Assembly (NCBI GenBank): GCA_021234155.1
Contig: JAJEKV010000260.1
Span: 124,001 to 188,000, forward strand
DNA from: Isoetes taiwanensis
Lineage: Eukaryota; Streptophyta; Lycopodiopsida; Isoetales; Isoetaceae
Direction: 5' to 3'
DNA length: 64,000 nucleotides
The position numbers and the translations under genes are program-made. The notes beneath the pieces are model-generated. The model worked only from the letters and a program-made list of their open reading frames with translations. It had not been told where the DNA came from and made no database searches. Positions 22,587 to 33,300 of this stretch are shown here, one piece after another (the first letter of the stretch is position 1; each line of letters begins with the position of its first letter).

Positions 22587-23164
22587 GGGGTGAATGCCCT
22601 TGTGAGTCGGTTTAGGCCGAAAGTGTGAGCCCCTCTGCCCTTGTTGTGGCCTTCATCGTGAGACTATGGAGCATTGTCGGTTTTATGCCCCCACTTGCGG
22701 TCGCCTGGGATTGGGTGAGGGGCTTTGTTTCAGGTGAGATTGACTAGCCATGATTCTTTGCCTCATGTGTATCTGGTGCTTGGCGGCTCTTTGCAAAAGA
22801 CAAACCTTGCATCGTGCAGGCGTGGGCGGTTGGTGTGGTTGATTTGGAAGCGGCAAAGTGGTTGTGGATCTTTTAGGGGATTGACTGCTGACCTCTCGAT
22901 TTCGACTTAGGTACAAGCTATTTCAAAGCTTTACGGTGTTCGGGATTAGTAGAGTGGAAGTTTGCCATTTGGCGGGACTTCTTGGGGTTGTAGATGGTGA
23001 TGGTCATTTTTTACTGCTTGATAGAGTTGTAGTTTTTCTGTGAGTTTGTTGTGGAGTGTCGAGGTATCGCTGCCTCTTTGGGGCAATTCTCCTTCCTCCT
23101 CAATTGCTTTGTAACATTACCATTCTTTTAATATATTGATGACACAGTTCTTCAAAAAAAAAAA
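22587..23164 (+). mobile_element. LINE-2 3' end
   Basis: Continues LINE-2 after the nested transposon. The sequence aligns to 17491-17762 and then extends to GCAATTCTCCTTCCTCCTCA and a poly-A tail at 23154-23169. It encodes no intact ORF. Confidence 0.85.
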
Positions 23165-23180
23165 AAAAAGTCACGGTGGC
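23165..23180 (+). repeat. Right target-site duplication of LINE-2
   Basis: AAAAAGTCACGGTGGC, the partner of 11144-11159. Confidence 0.85.
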
Positions 23181-24925
23181 AACAGTCCTGGCAGGATGAC
23201 CTTGAGGGGCGGCATAAATAATTGCATGGTTGCATTATCGTGGAGCCTTTATACTTTTCAATCATTAGACTATTGATACTAGCCATCGTTTATCTTAACT
23301 CCTTTAAACTAAAGCATAAAACTGGAGGTTAACTTCGTATATGTCGTTAAAGATGAATGCAGACCATGCCAAACTGTTTATGACCTGGGACAATTTCTGC
23401 ACTTTTTTTATTCTTTAACTGGCATATCACTTCCCTCTTTTCTTTTTCTTGCCCCCTTACAGTAGCAATATTAGAATCTTCATGGAAAAATTGTCCTAAC
23501 TTGTTGAAGGTCGAATAATTTGCAGCATACTAGCCACTTTCAAAAAGCTAGAAGACATTCGTCGTTCTCATGTTTTATCGACTTCTCCTGGATAGACACG
23601 ACCAAGCTTAAATCTCTGTTCTTCTAACAGATTTGTAGGCTGCAAACATTGTGGACCAATGCCAAATTGGGAAAGTATCGCTTCCTTAATCAACCCACAA
23701 TAATAAAACCAACCCCATCTCCAGTTACACGCACATCCAAAACTGTAAGAATGGATGAAAAAAAAGTCCAACAGTTTTGCCTGGACAAAACGACCACTAG
23801 ACTAAAAAGATTGTCCTGTGCTCCTGCCTTTCACTTCATGGTATTACCGATCCAACTATGCAATCATGCCCCGGTATCAAAGCAATGATGCCTGCAACAC
23901 ATAACTCCTCCTAGCAACCCTGACTGTAGTGGTAACAACTATAAAACTATATCCATCAACACTTATGGGCACTTTAACTCCAGAAAAATGAGCTAATATA
24001 GAAGACGTTTAATTGCAGATATCTTTGGTAGTAATCGAACTTCCACCTCAAGAACAGTTGGTGCTAGAGCCCTTTCATTCAGAATCTTCAAAAGGATAAT
24101 GGACAGCGCAAAGGAACTATAACCAGCCCTTTAAGAGAAGGGTAAAAACAAATATCACCTTGTACTTTGCTCAGCTGCTAAGTCACAACATTTTGCTTTC
24201 TCACTTGACTTTTGTTTCTAAGTGGCATTTATTGCTCCTAATTGTATTCAATTTTTTTTATTGGTATTATTTCATCTCATAAATCCACTTCTGTAAAAGA
24301 TTTATTTCTTTCATTTGAGTGCACCAATTGGGCTATTGACACATTGTAACTTTTAGTATAAACAAAGAACTATTGGCAGTGTTTTAATATAGGAGGAATT
24401 TCTCCTGTTCTATGGCACCATTCTGGCTTGGCCTCATATAGAAGAGGTGGTAGATATACGAGATCAAGAAAGCACTAAAATGCCTTTTGGGCACCTGAAC
24501 ACATGAAAACACAATCCTTACAGTGAAGAACACAAATTCCCACCTGGGAAAAAAAAATACATTGCTTCTCACATCCATTGGATCTCACACGACCAATCGT
24601 TTAAGTTCAAGCAATCCAATGATTAGAAATTTATCCATCAAAGCATCTCTATGAGCATGAAGAGTAGATATAATATATAGGAACTCTATAATAAACTATT
24701 TAGCATTTTTTTCCCTTGGTACCTCAACAACGGGAACTCCCATAAGATGCAAAAGTCTTTTACAGAATTCATTGTGCTGTTTTGTAACCTAAACAACACA
24801 GAAAATTCCTCATAGATGTGAATTTTAATGGTACTAAAGTTTTGCTCATATCTTGACCGTTCTTTTACTATATTGCTCAATATCACCAACTTCCCCAACC
24901 TACATTGAATACTCAAGTAAACTGA
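23181..24925. other. Intergenic DNA
   Basis: No gene, RNA or repeat recognised. A/T-rich with only short unremarkable open frames. Confidence 0.5.
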
Positions 24926-26310
24926 ATGTTATGCGAAACTGATCGTCTCACATTGTCAGGGCAGCCTGCCGTCAATAGCATTGGAGTGCGCCAGGGTTGC
25001 CCTCTCTTCCCGACACTCTTTGGCCTATACATTAATCAGCTGGAAGATCGGCTTGCTGAGATGGAGGAGGGGGCGCCCAACTTATGCACCACATTATTCG
25101 ACAACTCATATATGCTGAAGACATTGACCTTCAAGCCTATACCCCATAAGACATGCAACGACACCTGGATGCTCTAGACACTTTCTGTCGGTTCACTGGC
25201 ATGAGAGTTAACTTGGCCAAAACTAGAGTGCTTCTAGTTCCATCATCCTGTCAGCCAAGGCTCCCTTCATTCACTTACCAGAGATAAGGTGTAGAAGTAG
25301 CTTTGTCCTATAAGTATTTAGGGATCGAGTTTTCTACTACCACGCACTAGAATGCTTCCATCAAGTTGCGTGTCACAGCAGGCTGGAAAGCACTATATGC
25401 CATGCATAGCAATAGCCACAAGGCAGAGTTGTATGTCTAGGGCCACCAGTCACACCTGTTCAGGGCCTTGATCGAGCCGGATCTCCCATACGGGGCATAG
25501 ATGTGGGATCCGGTGATATTCCTCACCACATAGAATGACCTGGAGCAGGCACAGAAGGCCTTCTTAGCATGGGCACTTGCGGTGAAATCCACAGTTCCAT
25601 ATTAGATCCTGCTCCAGGAGACGGGTTTTCTACCCCTTCAAAGGGATGCACTGGAACGCCATATCATTTACTTTCAGGTGATGCCCGATTGTCCAACCTT
25701 GCATTGGCAGTAGCAATGGGTCCACAGCGCCTCAAAGCCAGCTTGAAGGACAAGCAAGCTCAGTGGTTCTCACGTTGGAATGTGCAGGCACACATATGCG
25801 GGCAGGTATGGACAAAGAAGGAGCACAATGAATTGCAGCAGTATCTAGATGCTAGCTTCCTTGCCAAGCTCTGGGATGCAAGTGCCTTGCTGCATGTCAA
25901 AATGGCACACTACAGGCAGCAAGTCAACCCCATGCGCACAAGATGCCCACAACACTACTTGCACACTCATTTGCCCATGAAGAGGCATAGACTGATAGCT
26001 TCCATTCGCAAGGGTGCACACCGCCTCCGCGTTGAGACATGGCGATGAACTCGGAGCCATGTGAGGACAGGATCTGTCAGTGTTGCCAACAGGGCGTCAT
26101 TGAGGATGAATGTCACGCCCTTCAGGCCTGTCCAGCGTTTGATAATATCCGGACATGGTATGTTCAGTTAATTGTGCCTTACCGGCCCCTGCATGAGCTG
26201 TTGAACACGGCCTCCGTGGGCTTGTTAGGATCATACCTCCAAGGGGTTATGGATACACGAACTCAATTGTGTCATTCGATACAACATTGAATTGTCATAT
26301 ACGATTGTAC
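24926..26310 (+). pseudogene. LINE-3: 5'-truncated LINE, RT C-terminal half
   Basis: Begins within RT at VNSIGVRQGCPLFPTLFGLY. The catalytic motif follows after a frame change as LIYAEDIDL, with YAED at 25111-25122 where YADD is usual. Then come FTGMRVNLAKTRVLL and a SYKYLGIEF block near 25300. The C-terminal part is open at 25569-26048 (LKDKQAQWFSRWNVQAH, then RKGAHRLRVETWR). It ends with a Cys/His zinc-type block at about 26064-26140 (DRICQCCQQGVIEDECHALQ, then ACP). The order and the terminal zinc motif fit an RT and zf-RVT ORF2 tail. Several TAG or TGA stops and shifts make it dead. No poly-A or target-site duplication was seen. Confidence 0.88.
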
Positions 26311-26677
26311 AGTATACCAGCATCCTTATTACTGCTAAGGTTTTTCCCTTGAAAACCCTTCGGGGCGGGGGTTTTTTAATCCTGAGAGTAATACGCTTGT
26401 CGCTCTCTCTTTGTTTGAGTCCCACAGGCTAGTTGGTCTCCGTGGATGATAAAAATATAGTTCACAACAAAGTGCAGAATGTCATCAACAGCATAACTAT
26501 CTAGAGATAGTAGCCGCTCGCATGAAGGGTAGGCAGGCGATACAAGAAGGAAACGATTTTTTTTAGCTCTCCTAACGTTTAAGCAATCAAAGGGTGTTAA
26601 GAAGTACTACCCATTTATGCTCACCAGAATGCGAAAAGCAAGCTTAAAAAAAAAAAAAAAAAAAACAAGCAACTTCA

Positions 26678-26950
26678 TCACAACGCTCTCATGACTTCCT
26701 TTGCAAGCCCAAGCTCAATCTTGTCCATCAACAGGGGCGACTGGTAAGTTAAGTGAGGGTCTACCCTTTTGCCCCATAGCCCACCAGGGATGATCGACAG
26801 ATTATAGGATCGTGAAGCCATGCGGGCGATCCGGCACCCACTTGTTTCAAGCTCTTTCGTAATTATAATCCCGCATAGCTCCATTCTTCTCCCCAAGCAC
26901 GGTGGTGATTTTGCCCGGTTCTGAGCAACCAGGTTTGGAGCGATTTTTTG
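26678..26950 (-). other. Unrecognised minus-strand open frame, exon-like
   Basis: The minus strand is open down to a stop near 26678. The C-terminal part reads GGLWGKRVDPHLTYQSPLLM and then DKIELGLAKEVMRAL, more protein-like than chance frames nearby. An AG acceptor-like site precedes CTATGCGGGATTATAATTAC. I do not recognise it and cannot place other exons. Could be a last exon of a lost gene or a chance frame. Confidence 0.25.
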
Positions 26951-26991
26951 CCATATTCTAGGCATATGGCGGCATATACTTAGAATATGCC
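26950..26991. repeat. Hairpin related to the one at 8.9 kb
   Basis: CATATTCTAGGCATATG pairs with CATATACTTAGAATATG, about 15 of 17. Flanking words (GAGCA, then CCAAAAACCC) also match the 8923-8962 hairpin region. Confidence 0.7.
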
Positions 26992-26999
26992 AAAAACCC

Positions 27000-29750
27000 A
27001 AGGAAAGGATACATGATATTGTTGCTCAGTAATTGAGGCTATTTGACGTGTTCATGCACAGAGGTGACCGGAGGCATAGTAGTGTTTTTAGGACAATCTA
27101 ATTTGTGACATTAACATTCAATTCAATAGAATTACGAAAATACTTCACTCACCTAAAACTTCAAAAATGTTTAGCGGGGTTGCCTAACCCCCACTTTCCT
27201 GCGTTTCTAGCTATGCCACGTGTCGTGACACATCGCAAAAAAAATTATTGCGAGACCGTTGGATCTCCAATATTTTGCATCGGCCGGCTGTAAAAATTAG
27301 AAAATACCACGAAAATTTGGTTGCCTTCCTTTGCGCGGCTGAATTCCCTCCTCCAGACCTTCCCTCCTCTGTTTTACGCTTTCGAATTCGATGGATGGAG
27401 AGGGCGGACTTGACTTGAAACCCGGCCTCTCCAAGAGATCTATTTCATGTGTCATGATGGTTTATTTTCTTGTATGTTTTGGCGTTACTTTCTTAAATCA
27501 TTCTTACGTCCTAATATTTCTTGAGTTTGGCTATGGGTTATCGCGATGGTTTTCGGCGGTTTGGCATTTCTGACTTATCTTTATCTTGAGCATGATCTTC
27601 ATAGTCCCAAAGCTAGATCTTGTCTTTATAAGTTTAAGACTATTTTCTTATCTATATAGATTTAGATTCGACATCAAAAGGTTTGCGAAGTTTTGCGAAG
27701 AAATCTTGGCCACTTGAGGTCTACTCATTTAAAATCTTAACCCGGTGCTAGCTCGGAAAAGAGCTTAGATGTTACTAACTTATTTGTATTGAAGCACCTT
27801 TGGTAGTGACATGATGGTTGGCTTGATCATAATTTTATTACGGTGAACAAATTGTTATTAAAGGGGGGAAATGAGAACAAAGGGAACTTCTGTGGCTTTA
27901 ATTTGACATATTCTATTTAAGAAGTGCGAAACATCGGTGAGTTCCAAGAAAGATCCTTTACATACAAAGACATAGCAGCATCAATTGATTTATTTTCACG
28001 GCTTCAAACAAGAAAAACAAACAGGACCATGAGCATTTTTCGAAGGCTAAGCTCCATTCTTGGAGTAAAAGCGTGCAAGGTTTTTCTTAGAGGGTCATTT
28101 TTTGTAGGTAACCTTATGATTGCACCTTATAAATGATATCGAAATGCTCTATAACGAGAAAGTTCTTCAAAATACCTAAGCACAAAAGGTCAACGCTCTG
28201 TAATTTTGAGGAGTTAATGGATATAATTACTAGTCAATGTGGATTTTTGGATGTCAAAGCATTTATGTCAAATGCGGGAAGTGCCTTCGCTAGGAGTAAG
28301 TGTGGGATCTAGTAAATAACGGTGTAGAAATTGCGACTAAGTTGGCCATTATATCTTGGGTTTACATTCAACAAAGTCGTCCCACGTAAAATTGTTTATA
28401 ACATTACAGGAGGATCTAATGTTACTGTTCATGAAGTGAATACAGCTGCAGCTGAAGACATAATCTGTTCTACTATTCCTATATTGTCGAATATTCCTAT
28501 ATTGACCAGAGAAGCTCATATTCCTAGATGCAGGCATAATCTATTCCTATATTGTCCAGAGAAGTTCATATTACCCTGAGGTGTTTGGTTTTATCCAAAT
28601 GTTAAAAAATCACCCATGTTGTATTAAAATCACCCATATGTATTTGGGTTTTGCTTGAAAAGTGTTTAGCGATTGCCATGATATAATGATTGATGCATAA
28701 AACTATTCATTAACAAATGGAGCTTAGACTATGTTCTCTCTTTAAATTGCAAAATTTGGTAATTCTTTCTAACATGTTTGGATGCACTACCCACGTAAAT
28801 GTAAGGTATCTACAATTCTGCCTGGATCACCAACGGCATGGTGCCACGTGGCGACAATTCTTTTAAAGATTGTTAACCATGATCTTATCTGCTGCGACAA
28901 GAGATTTTACCACGTTGTTCTATTGCAGCAAGAAATTTACCCAAGGATTCAAGAGTTTTACCCCTATTCTGCCCAGCATTTTGCCGATTTAACCCACAGA
29001 ATTGTAGATTCCTTCGCGCGTCGACCAGCCTTCCTCGCCGGAATTCAAGGCGGAGGGGGCATTCCTCGTATCTGATGGGGCAATTACCTAGAACCAGAAT
29101 GTGCATAACATACTTCACATCTCTATACGAATGCAACATACTAATCTCAACTAACACTATAGATCTCATTTAAGACCACATCCACTATTTGCATTATAGA
29201 CTACTATCTTAAACAATCTTATGAAACTATAGATCTCATTTAAGACCACATCCACTATTTGCATTATAGACTACTATCTCAAACAATCTTATGAAACATT
29301 TAATCGCCGAGGAGAGAGCAATAACTACTAACTACTATCACTTACAAACTTAGGCATCTCCAAATGACAACAAAGACATCATTTACTTAAAATGGTAATT
29401 TGATCTTCAGTTCAAATGCTACATTTGGCTTCCCGGCATGATACCACTTATACATTTAGCATTCTTTCTTCAATTTCAAAGCTTTCTGACATACAAAAAA
29501 ACACCATCGACATCTACACACAAATACTACCCGTAGAAGTCAACAAATATGAACCTCAACATATGGTATCCCCTATCAACTTCCAAATGTGAACACCTAA
29601 ACCTCTACCCCACAACTTCCCACCGAACTTCAAATTACCACGGACGAAAACCCAACGCGAGCCCGACTGCCTAGCCTTCTTCCCAACCCTGCAATTCTGC
29701 TAGTTGATTTTATTTCTAGGAAACATTTTTTTGGAAGTCGCACTGTGGGT
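27000..29750. other. Intergenic DNA upstream of CstF77
   Basis: Short open frames at 27391-27573, 27924-28136 and 28331-28579 have no supporting motif. The only clear structure is the 70-bp tandem duplication at 29156-29296. Confidence 0.5.
29156..29296 (+). repeat. Tandem duplication, 70-bp unit, near identical
   Basis: Two units (about 29156-29225 and 29226-29295) differ at only one position inside AGACTACTATCTTAAACAAT. High identity indicates a recent event. Confidence 0.93.
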
Positions 29751-30306
29751 TTAAATAAAAGCTTCTCTAAATAGTTGAGCTTTAAGTGGAAACTACTGCA
29801 CGGTCTAGATTGGACGAACGTGGGAACGGGCGCACAGGATTACGGGGGAGAAGAAGCCCTTTCAGACTCCGAAAACGGAGTTAGGGTTCATGCTTCAGCT
29901 CTCGCTCTCTCTTCAAGCACAAAGGACCGGCTATACTGTCATTTTTCATTTAATTCTGATGCAGATGCTTCCACTCGGTATTATATGGAAGTTTTCGCAT
30001 TCTTACCAAAATTCTTTGTTTTGGCGTTCGAAAGCCTAAGTTTTGCTACATTAAGCTCGTCTCAACTCGGGCAAGCATGATAGTATCATGTTGGGGCCTT
30101 GGTTGGCCGTGCGTATTGTTGTTCCTGTCGTACTCTACTCCGGTGGTGTTATGTCGAAACTAAAATTATGAACAAAGATGCGTGGTCCAAAGAGCTGGGT
30201 TTGTTGAACAAAATTACATGATGCTTCTTTGGCAGCAGCAGAAACAGTTGGATAGGCAAATAAAGGTTCTGGCCCGCACAGGGACGTGTTGGCATTTGGT
30301 GAAACA

Positions 30307-33300
30307 ATGGATAACGAAAACAGTGGATTTGAAGATACGGAAAGAAAGCCTAACAGAAACGAGGCCGGCCCATTGTCTCCTCATCCCAGAAAAGTATTGC
30401 AGCTTGGCCCCCCTTGGAATGAAAAGGTATGATTTTAATCTGTTAACGCACCATGTCCCCAGCGTCTGAAGGCGTGGAATTTGGCTGCACATACTCAAAA
30501 TCATCTTTTTGCCATCCCAATCTTAAATTTCGAGGAAGTCATGCATCCAATATTATCTATTTAAAAATGGGTAGTTAAGCAACAGGATGACCTTGTCTCC
30601 CTGTTTTATGAAGGAACGTTGTGCCAGAGAAAGGATTGAAGCTAATAGATATGATGTGGAGGCATGGAATGTTCTTGCCAATGAAGCTCAGGTAACTTGT
30701 ACTTTCTTGCACTGAAAAGATGGTTTACAACTAAATTTCGGACTGTGTACGTACTTATGATGCAGCTGAGGCCTACGACCGAAGCATCATCGATTTACGA
30801 GCAGCTGCTTACAACCTTTCCAACTGCTGTAAGAAACTGGTCTTGCAGTCTCAACTCAACTAACGTCTGAAATTTGTTGCGCAAATGTTTCTTAGTAATA
30901 TAGCTATGTTTTCGTTACATCATTATCCATGACTTTGCAGGCACGATATTGGAAATCTTATGTAGAAACACAAATGGCTGTGAACAATGATGATGGTGTC
31001 AGAAGCATTTTCAGCCGTTGCCTTCTGAACTGTCTTCATGTGGAGCTCTGGTAAGTACCTTTATTACCTTATCTCCCTGTTACCTTTTAATAATTTTATC
31101 TTTTCTTTTTCGTTTTTGTTTCTTTTTTTTTTTTCTTCTGATTTTCTTGATAGCAAAAGCAATACCTTCATCTGAACATCTCTTAACAATTCTTGGTTTG
31201 GAAGCAGGAAATGTTACATTCGTTTCATTAAGTAAAGGTGAATGAGCCCAGGGGTGCTTGGAAGGGCTGATGAGACTAAGAAGGCATTTGAATTCTTGCT
31301 TAGCCATGTCGGTATGCATTCATAAAGCTTTTATTACTTTGCTCTATAATGATAAAGTGGTATTGGTGGTGGTATTGTTAAGTTCGATTTCTTATACAAC
31401 AGGCTTGATGTTTGTATCTATCTTTCAAATATTAGGAATGGACATTGCAGCAGGACCACTTTGGCTGGATTACATTACTTTTCTGAAATCAGCTGCGGTA
31501 TGTACATTTGCTTTTTATCATAGTCATGTTTCTATTTTAAGACTGACAATTGTTATGCGTGCAGGCCTCTACACCACAAGAAGATTCTCAACGTATGACA
31601 GCTATTCGTAAAGTCTATCAAAGAGCGGTGTTGGTCCCAATCCATCATGTGGAGCAGCTCTGGAAAGAATACGAGAGTTTTGAAAATTCTGTTAGTCGGG
31701 CTCTGGTTGGCTGCATACCTTAGCCCACTGAAGTTGACCACTAGATATGCTTTTGTACTAGGCAAAAGAGCTCAAAATAAGAAATGTATTCAGCAAGTTT
31801 ACTATGGGTCTTTTTCTTGCCTTGTTAATTGTAATGCATGAGTAAGGTTCCTTATAAGGTAAATCACACATCGAAGGAACACTAAAACAAAGTGAAAACA
31901 AATTACCTGTATGATTTATGTTAATACTCATTTTATGCTGACCAAAGAGAATAACTACCTGAGGGGCAACCATATGCTGGCACATGTCCACAGCGAGTTA
32001 TTAAGTTGGCCATTTTAACAGGTCGATTTCTTCCAAAAAGTGCAATTATAAACTGAGGGTCAAGTGCATTTTTATGCAGGCAAAGGGTCTTTTGACTGAA
32101 TACCAGCCCAAGCATTTCAGTGCAAGAGCTGTTTATAGGGAGCGGAAGAAATATTGTGAACATATTGATCAAAACATGCTAGCTGTGCCCCCTACGGTTC
32201 TTTAAAAAGCAAGTTCTACATCCTTGAACTAATTTTATTAATGGGATTGTGATGCATGCTTTCAAGGGTGATGTATATTGGCTGTTTCCTTCTTTCAGAA
32301 AAATTGAAATGCTGTATTTTCTTAGGAATCGATTTAGTACATGCTCTTCCATTATTAAGTTATGTCCTTCGCTTGATTTATGCTCTTCACAAAACCCAAA
32401 TAGCGATCATAGTTCATTTGTTGTGGTCATAACAAGTCATTGATGCATCACATTGTTCTTGGTCAATGTAGTTAAGCGCAAATTTGCACATTTGGTACAT
32501 CAACTCACAATACCTTTGTCTTACATATATGGCGGGTGGATGTTCATGTTTAAGTGTTATATGTTGTCTGTTTATCTTGCTGCTAAAATGCGATTACTCT
32601 TGCATCTGGTTGATGGGCTTAATGTATACTATGCGAGTGGATCAGTGTGGCTGAAAGTTGGTCTAGTTTGACTCGTAATGGTATCAGTTCAAGCTGTATT
32701 GTCGTGACTTGTATGGGGGTTAAATGTTTTAGAAGGAATAGTTCTGTATAACTATAGAATTTGGAAATATTAGCTGTGTATACAAGACCCCTCAGCGAAG
32801 TATTGAAGATACGAGAAATAGAGGCTTACTTGGTTACAATGTGCCCCCCCCAGTTCGTTATTCCATCTTATTGAACTTTGTACTCAGATAGCTTTTGCTT
32901 TAACAGGTTGGGCTAATTGTAGTTTGAATGCATGCATTTTGTTTTTTTGTAATCACATATATGCAACTTGAACGAAAGTGTGTGCATATGCGCTTTTGTC
33001 TATCTATATTGCAGGAAGAGCAACAATGCGGCATGGAAGCAATTGATAGTTTTCGAAAAGTAAGTCTCCACTCTATCGTAGAAGTATACAGTTCAGAAGG
33101 GACAGTAATGTAAATCTGGTACCAAATCTTTGGGAGATGGGATCATTACAGCCTGTCAATCTCGTTACCATAGTCTTAAACTTCTTCTCTCCTTGCAAGA
33201 TTCTCTCCGATGAACTTTTGTTTTGTTGCATTTCTGTTAGGGTACACCATTGTCTGGCCTTTTTCTTCTGATTCCCTGCCTGAGCATTCACACTCGTTTT

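Larger units (their letters stand above)
11160..23164 (+). mobile_element. LINE-2: 5'-truncated L1-type LINE, split by a nested DNA transposon
   Basis: The left part (11160-13524) encodes the region between endonuclease and RT, the RT and downstream sequence. The right part (22587-23164) is the 3' end with a poly-A tail (23154-23169, merging with the duplication). A 16-bp target-site duplication brackets the whole. Between the parts lies a ~9.06-kb element with its own inverted ends. The segment inside that element at about 17345-17760 aligns across the junction and shows the left and right LINE parts as once continuous. Without the insert the LINE is about 2.9 kb and lacks its endonuclease, so it was dead on arrival. 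Confidence 0.85.

Noticed and set aside
31233-31241. U-to-C RNA editing of the two CstF77 stops
   Set aside because: Such editing is known in organelles of some seed-free plants, not for nuclear transcripts. The neighbouring residues also fit better in another frame, which points to indels.
31233-31253. A 20-nt intron inside CstF77 exon 5 that would skip the stops
   Set aside because: Too short for splicing, and removing it would put exons 6-24 out of frame.
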